From: Dehalococcoidia bacterium UBA6808 | GTDB taxonomy: Bacteria > Chloroflexota > Dehalococcoidia > GIF9 > UBA5629 | Direction of reading: 5' to 3' | Assembly: GCA_002452695.1 (NCBI GenBank) | Contig: DKFA01000119.1 | Location: forward strand, 1 to 38,411 | DNA: 38,411 nt | Shown here: one piece after another, positions 15,531-25,094 of the stretch | Layout: every line of letters starts with the position of its first letter | Position numbering within the stretch: position 1 is the first letter of the stretch | Program-made: the position numbers and the translations under genes | The notes under the pieces: generated by a model | Databases searched by the model: none | Seen by the model: only the letters and a program-made list of their open reading frames with translations | Told to the model about the DNA's origin: nothing

Positions 15531-17546
15531 TCAGGCGCATTCATGTTTGTCCCAGGGCTGGCGTTCGCCGCGTTGCAGGGCGGTCTCCATTCTGGACAGG
15601 GCAGCCTTCAATTTGTTGATCTCCTCCGTCTTGAAATCCGGGTTCTTCAGTGCCTGGTAAAGCACGGCGCCTTCGGTTTGCGCAGGCATTGGCAGATCCA
15701 TCAAGTAGCAAATGGTAGGCGCGAGATCAGTCAGCCAGACAGTGCGCTGCAGCCGGTGGCCTTTCTTGATGCCCGGTCCGGTCAGCGACATTAACGCTTT
15801 GAGCGAACCGATGCCCCATTCTGCTGTGGGCAGGATCGGCCCGTGCTGGCCGCCGAACCAGGGATAGAGGGCATAAACCACATCGCCGATGCCGTCGCCA
15901 TAAAGCCCCAGAATGCGGGCATCACGCTTGGCCAGAGCCAGGGCCACCGGCCTTTTGCCTGTAGCGGGGTCCACGTATGAGTAGAGTGCGTCGATGATCG
16001 CCTGCTGCACCTTTTCATAATCAGCCGGATCAACGATGCCCTCTGGATCACGGTCTTTGAGGTTGACATAAATATAAAGTTCTCTTTGCGGAAGTGCCTT
16101 TGATTTCTTGAGGTCCGGTATTAAAACGTGTGCCCCCGCGCTTCCTTTACCGATGACACGTTCGCTGACCGCCTGGGTCTTCGATTTGGGGCTGGTTTCC
16201 TGTTCTTTTTGCAATGTGGTCAAGCCTGCCGGTACCAGTACATCATAGGGGTTAAAGGGCGCCCCGTCGGCAGTGGCGCCATGATCAGAGACAAGCACCA
16301 CCAGGGTGTCCCTGTCGCACGCTTTGAGGATCTGGGCGATCATACGGTCGGCAGCTTCGTAAATGCGCAGGTGTGCAGCCCAGGCCTTTTCCATGCTGGA
16401 CCTGTCTTTATTCAGGTTGGGGTCCATCATGCCCATGATCACGTGATAGATCCAGTCGGTCGGGTGAAAGTGCATGAAGAACAAGTCCCATTCGTGGTTG
16501 GAAAGAAGGTTATAGGCCGCATCCGCCATCCACTGCGCATACTGTTCGTTGATTTCGACATAGGTGTCAAGATCAAACCAGCCCACCGACAGCCCGAAGA
16601 TACCTCCCTGCGGGGCGAAAGTCCCTTCCTCTGAAACGAGGGTTTCAGCAATCTCAGCCGGCTGGCTCCAGCCGGTCGTTTCGCCCAGTGCCCCGATCAG
16701 CAGGCGGAAATCTTCAGCATCGTCTGTTAGCTCAAGCAGCTTGCAGCGGAAAACCACCTCACGCTCAGATCCATCGGGCATCTTGATTGCGGTGGTGATT
16801 TTCCTGCTCCATTCATTGGGGCTTAATGTGCAGAAGGCCTGCTTAAAGTCTCTCGTTGGTGACAGGGTGATACGGTCATAGGCCCCTCCTGCTGACTGGT
16901 GCGCCAGCACGTACCAGGTTGTATCGGCAGGCTTTTCCCTGGTGGCCGGGAAGAGCAGGTTGAATTCCATTTCCAGCGGTTCGCCGCCCTCCGGCAGGTT
17001 GCTCCAGTTTTTGGCCTCTACCAGTTTGCCCCGGATCCCGCCCGGGTATACCCCATTGGTGACAAGCTGGTCGGCGCACATGTTGATACGCGCCTGGAGT
17101 TTGGGCAGCCCGTCGCGAAACTCGTTTACGGACATGCCGCCGCCGCCGACCATAATACCGTTTTTTAATCTGGAAGGCCAGGCGCCGGGATAGTTAAGTA
17201 CGATGCATTTCTTGCCTGCTCTGTCGGCGGCATCCCAGATATATTCTGCCCTAACGCGTTCGCTGCTGAAGGCCTGCACCACGTTTTCGTTGATGGGGCT
17301 GGTGCCCGGCTGGTGGACGTGAAAATCTGTAATGCCATGTGTGCCGTCCCAGGCGCCTGTGGCAATGCAGGCCCAGTTGGGAGGCGTTACTGTGGGGAAA
17401 GGCGCCAGACAGTTCTCTGCCAGCGTGCCGTCATCGATCAGTTTTTTAAAAGCGGGCAGTCTGCCCTCTTTAATATGCTTTTCAATCATGTGAGGCAGCG
17501 CGCAATCAAGGCCGATTACTGCCACTTTTTTCGGTGTATTGGCCAT
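15531..17546 (-). CDS. Alkaline-phosphatase-superfamily hydrolase (nucleotide pyrophosphatase/phosphodiesterase type)
   Basis: This large (671-residue) enzyme has the two-metal site of the superfamily complete: Asp14 in VIGLDCA, the nucleophile Thr54 in FPTVTPPNW, Asp364 and His368 in HPTDWIYH, Asp421-His422 in SDHGA, and His568 in GGQHG. A Thr nucleophile favours a phosphodiesterase or phosphohydrolase rather than a sulfatase, which would carry Cys or Ser in its CxPxR signature. No signal peptide is seen, so it acts inside the cell. GGAGG precedes the ATG. It lies between dctP and a CoA-transferase gene on the same strand; its substrate is unknown and may belong to the same pathway. Confidence 0.88.
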   Translation of the reverse strand: MANTPKKVAVIGLDCALPHMIEKHIKEGRLPAFKKLIDDGTLAENCLAPFPTVTPPNWACIATGAWDGTHGITDFHVHQPGTSPINENVVQAFSSERVRAEYIWDAADRAGKKCIVLNYPGAWPSRLKNGIMVGGGGMSVNEFRDGLPKLQARINMCADQLVTNGVYPGGIRGKLVEAKNWSNLPEGGEPLEMEFNLLFPATREKPADTTWYVLAHQSAGGAYDRITLSPTRDFKQAFCTLSPNEWSRKITTAIKMPDGSEREVVFRCKLLELTDDAEDFRLLIGALGETTGWSQPAEIAETLVSEEGTFAPQGGIFGLSVGWFDLDTYVEINEQYAQWMADAAYNLLSNHEWDLFFMHFHPTDWIYHVIMGMMDPNLNKDRSSMEKAWAAHLRIYEAADRMIAQILKACDRDTLVVLVSDHGATADGAPFNPYDVLVPAGLTTLQKEQETSPKSKTQAVSERVIGKGSAGAHVLIPDLKKSKALPQRELYIYVNLKDRDPEGIVDPADYEKVQQAIIDALYSYVDPATGKRPVALALAKRDARILGLYGDGIGDVVYALYPWFGGQHGPILPTAEWGIGSLKALMSLTGPGIKKGHRLQRTVWLTDLAPTICYLMDLPMPAQTEGAVLYQALKNPDFKTEEINKLKAALSRMETALQRGERQPWDKHECA

Positions 17547-17590
17547 TTGGTTTTCCTCCGTTTAAATGTGCTCGTAAAATTCAGTTTCGG

Positions 17591-18853
17591 TTAAATAATG
17601 CCCAGGTCTTTCAATTTGGCGATATCTTCCCAGGTGAAGCCGTTTTCCAGCAGGACCTCTTCCGTGTGCTGTCCCATTTCGGGGGCTGGCCTCCTGATCT
17701 GCGCCGGGGTCTCAGACAGTTTCACCGGACAGGCAACCAGCTCCACCGGGCCGTGAGAGGGGTGTTCAAAGGTGGCAAAGAAATTATTGACGCGTGCCTG
17801 CGGGTCGTTTATGATCTCCAAGTAGTTTTGTAGTAATGCCCAGACCAGGCCCTCATTGTCCAGTCGCTGCTTCCACTCTGAAAGTGGCTTGGTGCGGATC
17901 GTACTGTCCAGGATTCTAAACAACTCATTGCGGTTTTCCAGTATGCCCAGGAATGAATTAAACCTGTTATCGTCGATCAGGTCGTCGCGCCCTATCGCAT
18001 GGCACAGGTTAGGCCAGTATTGCATGGGTTGCACCAGTGACAGGCATATCCAGCGCCCGTCGCTGGTCTCGTAATAGTTTACCATGGGCGTCAGCGATGC
18101 CTCACGTGTGTCAATACGGTCCCCTTTGTGTTTCTCAAGTATGGCTTTCATTTCAGCCGTTGGAGGCATGAGTTTTTTCAGGAGAAGTGTGGCGGCTATG
18201 TCATATGACATGACATAGACGCCCATGTTATACAATGAGGTCTTTACTTCCTGTCCTTTGCCGGAGAGATCCCTGTAGTGAAGCGCTGCCAGAATACCGC
18301 AAGCTAATCCCAAACCCGTGATAAAATCCCCCATGGCAATAACATACGGAGGAGGCACCTGCCCGGGTATTCTCATTGCCTCCAGCAATCCGGAACGTGC
18401 AAAAAAAGCAGACACATCGAAGCCGGGGGTGTCCTTATCGGGACCGCTATCGCCGTATCCGGTAACGCTGGCATAGATCAGCCTGTCGTTGAGGGGTTTG
18501 AGGTCAGTATACTGGCAGCTGAATTTGATCAAATCGGAGGTGCGGTAATTTGTTAAAAATATGTCCGCCTGGCTGACCAGCTTACGAAAAACCTGTTTGC
18601 CTTCCGGTTTGGCCATGTCGAGCGTGAGTGAACGCTTGTTGCGGTCGAGATTCTCCCAGGCATAGTTGAAATCCGTCTCTATGTCTCGGCCTGCATACAT
18701 GCGGAAATAGCGTCCCCTGACAGGATCACCCCGAGTTGGATGCTCGATATGTACAACGTCTGCCCCCCAGTCTGCCAGCCACCTGCCGGCCATAGGTCCG
18801 GCAGCATTCTGTGCTGCTTCAATTATTCTGATTCCAGCTAATGGTAATTGCAA
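17591..18853 (-). CDS. Class III (CaiB/BaiF) CoA-transferase
   Basis: Family III enzymes move CoA between acyl groups using an aspartate. The N-terminal PLAGIRIIEAAQNAAGPMAG, the RNKRSLTLDM block and the candidate catalytic Asp176 in AMGDFITG are present, and 420 residues fits. The histidine found in racemase members at the PGHD motif is replaced by Phe (GFD, 144-146), so this one is a transferase, not a racemase. The start is a TTG at 18853 with GGGAGG ahead. Substrates are unknown; the TRAP-imported acid is an obvious candidate. Confidence 0.87.
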   Translation of the reverse strand: MQLPLAGIRIIEAAQNAAGPMAGRWLADWGADVVHIEHPTRGDPVRGRYFRMYAGRDIETDFNYAWENLDRNKRSLTLDMAKPEGKQVFRKLVSQADIFLTNYRTSDLIKFSCQYTDLKPLNDRLIYASVTGYGDSGPDKDTPGFDVSAFFARSGLLEAMRIPGQVPPPYVIAMGDFITGLGLACGILAALHYRDLSGKGQEVKTSLYNMGVYVMSYDIAATLLLKKLMPPTAEMKAILEKHKGDRIDTREASLTPMVNYYETSDGRWICLSLVQPMQYWPNLCHAIGRDDLIDDNRFNSFLGILENRNELFRILDSTIRTKPLSEWKQRLDNEGLVWALLQNYLEIINDPQARVNNFFATFEHPSHGPVELVACPVKLSETPAQIRRPAPEMGQHTEEVLLENGFTWEDIAKLKDLGII

Positions 18854-18933
18854 TGATAGTTTCCTCCCTCATGTGTATAGAATAGTTGTTCTTATTATCC
18901 AGAGATGCCTAAGAATGGGCGACAGAATATACA

Positions 18934-20127
18934 TCAAGCAACAACCCCTTCTTCTTTCATTTTTGTTAATTCGTCATTGTTGTACCCAAGTTCCTTTAAT
19001 ATCTCAGCAGTATGTTCCCCACATATAGGACCATAACTCCTTATGCAGCCCGGTGTTTCAGAAAGCTTGATAGATATGCCAGGCTGTCTGATTAAACCGA
19101 ATTCATCATGATACAAGTTCAGTATCATATTACGGGCCAGGACATGCCTGTCGTTTATAGCTTCATCCAAGTCATATACCTTTGATATGGCTATATCCTT
19201 GTTGCTTAACTCATCAAACCACTCATCTCGTGTTTTTGTGATAAAGATACTTTCAAATTCCTTTACCATATATGCCCATTGTGTTGTATCCCATTCCTTG
19301 ACAATGAAGTCCTCTTTGTTTAGTGCTTTGCACAGATTGGCCCACAGAGCAGGTTCCAGGCAACCTATACTTATGTATTTACTGTCGGCCGTTTTATAGA
19401 GGTTATACATGGGAGCAATGCCTGCCAACAGAGTTTCGCCTCTTTTCGGGTTAATGCCATTTTTAAAATATTGGTCGAGTATGAAGCTGATCAATGATAT
19501 TGATCCGTCGGTCATGGAGATGTCGATATACTGACCCAACCCTGATTTCTGGCGTGCTATTATTGCCAGTGTAATACCGAGGGCTGCCTGTACGGCCCCG
19601 CCGGCAAAATCCCCGATTAGGTTCAGAGGAATTACCGGCTTATTGCTATCCGGACCGATCAATCCCAGCACACCGGCGGTGGAAATGTAGTTTATGTCAT
19701 GTCCCGGTATTGTGGCATAGGGCCCGTCCTGCCCGTATCCTGTAATCGAGCAATAGATTAGGGCAGGATTGATCTCTTTAATGGTGGTATAGTCAATCTT
19801 GAGGCGTTTTGTTACTCCTGGCCTGTAACATTCAAGTATGACATCGCAATTTTTGGCCAGTTTGTAGAAGATATCTTTGCCTTTTTCATTGGACAGGTCG
19901 ATGGCTATACTTTTTTTATTGCGTTGCAGTGCGGTCTCGGCGGCTTCTTTCCTTTTATCTTCTCCTACAGGCAGCCAACCGCCTCCCCAGATCGGTGTTC
20001 CAGGTTTTATGGGCTGATCCACCTTGATTATTTCAGCGCCCATATCACCGAGAAGCATTGTGCAATAGGAACCGGTCAAGACACGGCTTAATTCAATAAT
20101 TCTTATCCCATCTAGAGGCAAACCCAT
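18934..20127 (-). CDS. Alpha-methylacyl-CoA racemase-like CaiB/BaiF protein
   Basis: The protein keeps PGHDINYISTAGVL with His143, IGDFAGGA with Asp173 and a downstream Glu258 in IGCLEPALW. As I recall, the mycobacterial racemase MCR uses His126, Asp156 and Glu241; all three are offset by exactly 17 here, which fits an N-terminal insertion (about 42-62). It probably epimerises a 2-methylacyl-CoA, as a step before beta-oxidation. The composition is AT-richer than in the neighbouring transferase, so it may have a different origin. GGAGGG precedes the ATG. It is the first gene opposite the Crp/Fnr regulator. Confidence 0.85.
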   Translation of the reverse strand: MGLPLDGIRIIELSRVLTGSYCTMLLGDMGAEIIKVDQPIKPGTPIWGGGWLPVGEDKRKEAAETALQRNKKSIAIDLSNEKGKDIFYKLAKNCDVILECYRPGVTKRLKIDYTTIKEINPALIYCSITGYGQDGPYATIPGHDINYISTAGVLGLIGPDSNKPVIPLNLIGDFAGGAVQAALGITLAIIARQKSGLGQYIDISMTDGSISLISFILDQYFKNGINPKRGETLLAGIAPMYNLYKTADSKYISIGCLEPALWANLCKALNKEDFIVKEWDTTQWAYMVKEFESIFITKTRDEWFDELSNKDIAISKVYDLDEAINDRHVLARNMILNLYHDEFGLIRQPGISIKLSETPGCIRSYGPICGEHTAEILKELGYNNDELTKMKEEGVVA

Positions 20128-20182
20128 GCATCCCTCCGAAACAGTTTTTTCGGTTAAATGGATGAAATGGAGTTTATCACTA

Positions 20183-20194
20183 TTAATGGATTAA
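20183..20194. promoter_or_regulatory. Palindrome TTAATGGATTAA, candidate regulator site 1
   Basis: A perfect 5-bp-arm palindrome (TTAAT-GG-ATTAA) lies 56 nt upstream of the racemase-like gene in the divergent gap. It shares the TTRAT-N2-ATYAA design with site 2, 86 bp away. It recalls FNR/CprK-type half-sites, but those have a 4-nt spacer. Confidence 0.45.
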
Positions 20195-20267
20195 CGCTGT
20201 CATCTTTTTGACAAAAGCTTGAAATAGCTGTGAATTAATAATGCATTTATACTGTAGATGGACATAA

Positions 20268-20281
20268 ATTGATGAATCAAT
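20268..20281. promoter_or_regulatory. Palindrome ATTGATGAATCAAT, candidate regulator site 2
   Basis: Perfect 6-bp arms (ATTGAT/ATCAAT) flank a 2-nt centre, 90 nt upstream of the regulator start. TTGAT and ATCAA are the half-sites of FNR-type boxes, with the spacer shortened from 4 to 2. Together with site 1 it may serve autoregulation and control of the divergent operon. Confidence 0.5.
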
Positions 20282-20370
20282 CTATTTAATGTAATCTAAT
20301 CATGTTGTTATATTCAGATTGATGGTGTTTTATTTACTATTGCAAATTATCGATTTAGGGACTGACGAGT

Positions 20371-21087
20371 ATGAGTTCTTCAATTTGGAAGGATGATGAG
20401 ATTCTTGAATCGCGCCCTGTCTATTACAGTGGCGATTTCTTTCAGCACATGGATGAAGAAAAAAAGATATTCATTGGTGGTGCAGTATTGAGAAATTTCA
20501 GGAAGAATGATTTTATTTATCGGGAGGGGGAGTCATCTAACTCAATTTACTATATTGATAAGGGAAGTGTGCGGCTATCACGCACCGATATAAACGGCAG
20601 AGAACTGAGCTATGCAATCAACAGCACGGGTGCGTTGATTGGTATATCGGCTACCTTATATGGCAAACGGAGATTGACTAATGCACGGGCATTGACTGAT
20701 TGTCGCATATATGAAATGAGCATGGATAGATTCAAGACATTAATCCAACATTATCCAAATTTATTGGAAAAAATCATAGAAATCCTTGTTAAACGGGTGA
20801 GTTATTTACTGGACAGTTATCTTTCTATTTTATGTGACAGCGCATCCGACAGGCTGTGCAAGTTCCTCGCCTACAATTACTACCTGGCCTTGCTGGAAAT
20901 GAAAGAAAAGCGGTTGGTTGAATCCAACCCGCATGCAATTAACCAGTCGGAGCTGGCAACTTTCCTGGGTGTCTCGCGTCAGAGGACCAACGAGCTTTTG
21001 CACAACCTGGATAATGAAGGCATTATCAAAGTTCAAAGGAACACAATTATATTTTTAAACCCCGATTATCTGTTAAATTATCTTTAG
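20371..21087 (+). CDS. Crp/Fnr-family transcription regulator
   Basis: The N-terminal half is a cyclic-nucleotide-binding-like beta-roll (FRKNDFIYREGESSNSIYYIDKG region), followed by the long dimer helix, and the C-terminal end is the Crp-type helix-turn-helix INQSELATFLGVSRQRTNELL. The roll lacks the Arg/Glu pair that binds cAMP (GALIGISATLYGKRRL) and has no FNR iron-sulfur cysteine cluster, so the effector is neither clearly cAMP nor oxygen. A substrate-derived ligand, as in CprK-type members, is plausible. It diverges from the racemase and TRAP genes over a 243-nt region with two palindromes, which points to local control. Confidence 0.88.
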   Translation: MSSSIWKDDEILESRPVYYSGDFFQHMDEEKKIFIGGAVLRNFRKNDFIYREGESSNSIYYIDKGSVRLSRTDINGRELSYAINSTGALIGISATLYGKRRLTNARALTDCRIYEMSMDRFKTLIQHYPNLLEKIIEILVKRVSYLLDSYLSILCDSASDRLCKFLAYNYYLALLEMKEKRLVESNPHAINQSELATFLGVSRQRTNELLHNLDNEGIIKVQRNTIIFLNPDYLLNYL

Positions 21088-21119
21088 TCTTTTCCCCTGC
21101 CGGATTCTATAATTAATTG

Positions 21120-23114
<1,995 letters not shown>

Positions 23115-23167
23115 AGCCGCAGGATAATGGCTATAATATAGGCAGATTTTAAACAGGAGGCGAAGGT

Positions 23168-23500
23168 ATGGAACATTACTGGCGCACTGCGACTGCTGGT
23201 ATTCTCGATATCATTTCGGGCGCGGGGATGCTGTTTATCTGTTTCTGGCTGGCGCTGGCGGGAGGAATTGTCGGCGTATTAGGCAGCGATGTGCCTCAAT
23301 GGTTATCTCCGGCGCTGTTTACTGTAGCCATTGCGATGGCGGTGCTGGCTGTACTGGCCATCCTCGGCGGCATCTTCTGCATCTTGCGCAAGGTATGGGG
23401 CCTGGCCCTGACCGGCGCTATCGCAGCGTTCTTCTGCTTCTTCCTCCTGGGCGCTATATCGATCGTTCTGACGGCCTTAGCCCGCAGCGAGTTTAAGTAG
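23168..23500 (+). CDS. Small membrane protein with three hydrophobic segments
   Basis: The 110-residue protein has hydrophobic stretches at about 10-38, 48-70 and 77-103 with a few charges between. The layout recalls DUF4064-type small proteins, but I do not recognise a defining motif. AGGAGG lies 9 nt before the ATG. It follows uvrB by 53 nt and precedes a PH-like protein gene by 18 nt; a membrane role is the only thing the sequence supports. Confidence 0.65.
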   Translation: MEHYWRTATAGILDIISGAGMLFICFWLALAGGIVGVLGSDVPQWLSPALFTVAIAMAVLAVLAILGGIFCILRKVWGLALTGAIAAFFCFFLLGAISIVLTALARSEFK

Positions 23501-23518
23501 TATCCGGCGTTTTGCGCG

Positions 23519-23992
23519 ATGGAGGATATAAAGAAAGTAGACCAGGGTACAGGCGAAGAGATTATTATCAGGCAGCACCGCCGCTGGACACACCTGCTGG
23601 AGAAACGCAAGACAGTTGGCCAGGGCAGCCTGATCCTGACCGACCGCCGCCTGTTGTTCCTGCACAGGGTTGAGGACAGTCCGGAGATCAAGGCCAGCAT
23701 CAGGAAGCTGGCCGATGCCCCGATGACGGAAGTGCTCGACCATGCGCTCAGCCTGCATAAGAAATCCTTTCAGATACCGCTCACTGCTATCGTGCGGGTC
23801 GAGGTGGGCACCTTCGCCGGATTCCCCCTGCCGCATTTCTTCCTGTGGCTGTCTTATTTGAAGGGCAGGAATAACATCGTCTACGAGGTTTCCTTTCAGT
23901 TCACCACCATCCAGCGCGGCATTTTCTTTGAACCACAACTGATCACAGACCTGGGCTGGAAACGGGCAATTCAGAGAGCTATCGGTAAATGA
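23519..23992 (+). CDS. PH/GRAM-like domain protein
   Basis: The core pattern GQGSLILTDRRLLFLHR is typical of the PH-like/GRAM folds of bacteria, where a strand with TDxRL packs against the next strand. Later strands (IPLTAIVRVEV, IVYEVSFQF) and a final helix fit the fold. No membrane segment is visible in 157 residues. It lies next to the small membrane protein, so it may act at the membrane. No function can be assigned. Confidence 0.65.
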   Translation: MEDIKKVDQGTGEEIIIRQHRRWTHLLEKRKTVGQGSLILTDRRLLFLHRVEDSPEIKASIRKLADAPMTEVLDHALSLHKKSFQIPLTAIVRVEVGTFAGFPLPHFFLWLSYLKGRNNIVYEVSFQFTTIQRGIFFEPQLITDLGWKRAIQRAIGK

Positions 23993-24120
23993 AGAAGTGC
24001 CTGAGATGAACTAATGTAGACATCCTTGCGGCCGATGTCCGCAATGCGGGAGGTCTCGCAGACGCGGTTGATCTTGTCCTCGTCCTTGCTCAGGCATTTC
24101 AGCTTCTTGGCCGGCCTTGC
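23971..24120 (-). other. Possible coding remnant in the uvrB-enoyl gap
   Basis: An open frame on the minus strand (with AKKLKCLSKDEDKINRV and TSRIADIGRKDVYI) runs without a start codon and ends inside the PH-like gene on the other strand. Its residue mix looks protein-like, but I recognise no family. It may be the tail of a lost gene, or chance. Nothing else is seen between 23993 and 24153. Confidence 0.2.
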
Positions 24121-24153
24121 TCAACCTCCTGCAAATTATTTACTCTGCAGGAC

Positions 24154-24906
24154 TTACTTCTTAAAACCTCCCAGCCGTTGCTCGGTGTCGGTGATGTCGA
24201 ACTCGCTCTCGAATTCGAATTCCAGAGCCTTCTCCAGTGTCATCGTCTCATTATTATTATAAAGGAGCTTGTAGGCCTCGATGGACTGATTGCTGTTAGC
24301 CAGGATCTTTTTAGCCATGGTTTGCAACGCTTCTTCCAGTTTATCGGAAGGGACGGCCAGGTTGATCAGACCGATGCGTTCAGCCTCTTTAGCCGGGATG
24401 GCATCGGCCGTGAAAGATAGCTCTTTGGCCTTGAGGAAGCCCACTCTGCGGGGCAGCCTGGCGCTCATGCCCCAGGTCGGCCTCAGCCCCCACTTGGCAT
24501 GAGTGTCGCCGATCTTGGCGTCTTCGGATGCGATGACGAGGTCGCAGGCCAGCATGATCTCCATGGCGCCGGTGAAGCAGAAGCCGTTGACCAGCGCAAT
24601 GACTACCTTGGGTACAGAGCGAATCGTATTGATAAGGTTGCGCGCCGGGATGTCAAGTATATCCCCGACCTTGCCCCTTTCAAGTTTACGCCCTCCCAGC
24701 GATTTGAGGTCGACGCCTGCGCAGAAGGCCTTGCCTGCACCGGTCAGTACGACGATCCTAACATTGCCGTCTCGGCCCGCCTCCAGCATGGCGTCCCGCA
24801 GCTCTTTCAGCATGTTGGGTGTAATGGCATTCATGGCCTCCGGCCGGTTTATTATGATCCTGCAAAGTTCTCCCTCTGCCTTGTAGATGATAGTCTCATA
24901 TGCCAT
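24154..24906 (-). CDS. Enoyl-CoA hydratase/isomerase family protein
   Basis: A crotonase-fold protein of 250 residues with the oxyanion-hole motifs CAGVDLKSL (62-70) and GFCFTGAMEIMLACD (108-122). The first catalytic glutamate of the rat hydratase is kept (Glu116), but the second, normally in a GxPE motif, reads GDTH, so His136 sits at that place. Canonical water addition is therefore doubtful, and an isomerase or other crotonase reaction is possible. GAGGAGGG precedes the ATG. It is transcribed away from a CoA-ligase-like gene 180 nt off, so the two may share a pathway. Confidence 0.87.
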   Translation of the reverse strand: MAYETIIYKAEGELCRIIINRPEAMNAITPNMLKELRDAMLEAGRDGNVRIVVLTGAGKAFCAGVDLKSLGGRKLERGKVGDILDIPARNLINTIRSVPKVVIALVNGFCFTGAMEIMLACDLVIASEDAKIGDTHAKWGLRPTWGMSARLPRRVGFLKAKELSFTADAIPAKEAERIGLINLAVPSDKLEEALQTMAKKILANSNQSIEAYKLLYNNNETMTLEKALEFEFESEFDITDTEQRLGGFKK

Positions 24907-25003
24907 GATACCCTCCTCGATTTATTCATTGGCTGTCCGCCCTGTTAAAAAAGAAATGCCTGCAAATGTGCAATTATAAGTACTATATCACAATGCCGGC
25001 GCT

Positions 25004-25032
25004 TTGACATAGGGGTATCGGCATAGGATAAT
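25004..25032 (+). promoter_or_regulatory. Near-consensus sigma70 promoter for the CoA-ligase-like gene
   Basis: A perfect -35 TTGACA (25004-25009), a 17-nt spacer and GATAAT (25027-25032), one base off the -10 consensus, lie 63 nt upstream of the ATG at 25095. It should give strong expression of that gene. Confidence 0.75.
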
Positions 25033-25094
25033 GTAGCTCATCCGTATTCATTATCAACCGGCCGGTACTACTTTTTTGTGGGGGTATGCAGCAT

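Noticed and set aside
20195..20220. CTTTT/AAAAG inverted sequence near site 1 as a third operator
   Set aside because: It is AT-rich, does not share the TTRAT-N2-ATYAA design and could occur by chance.
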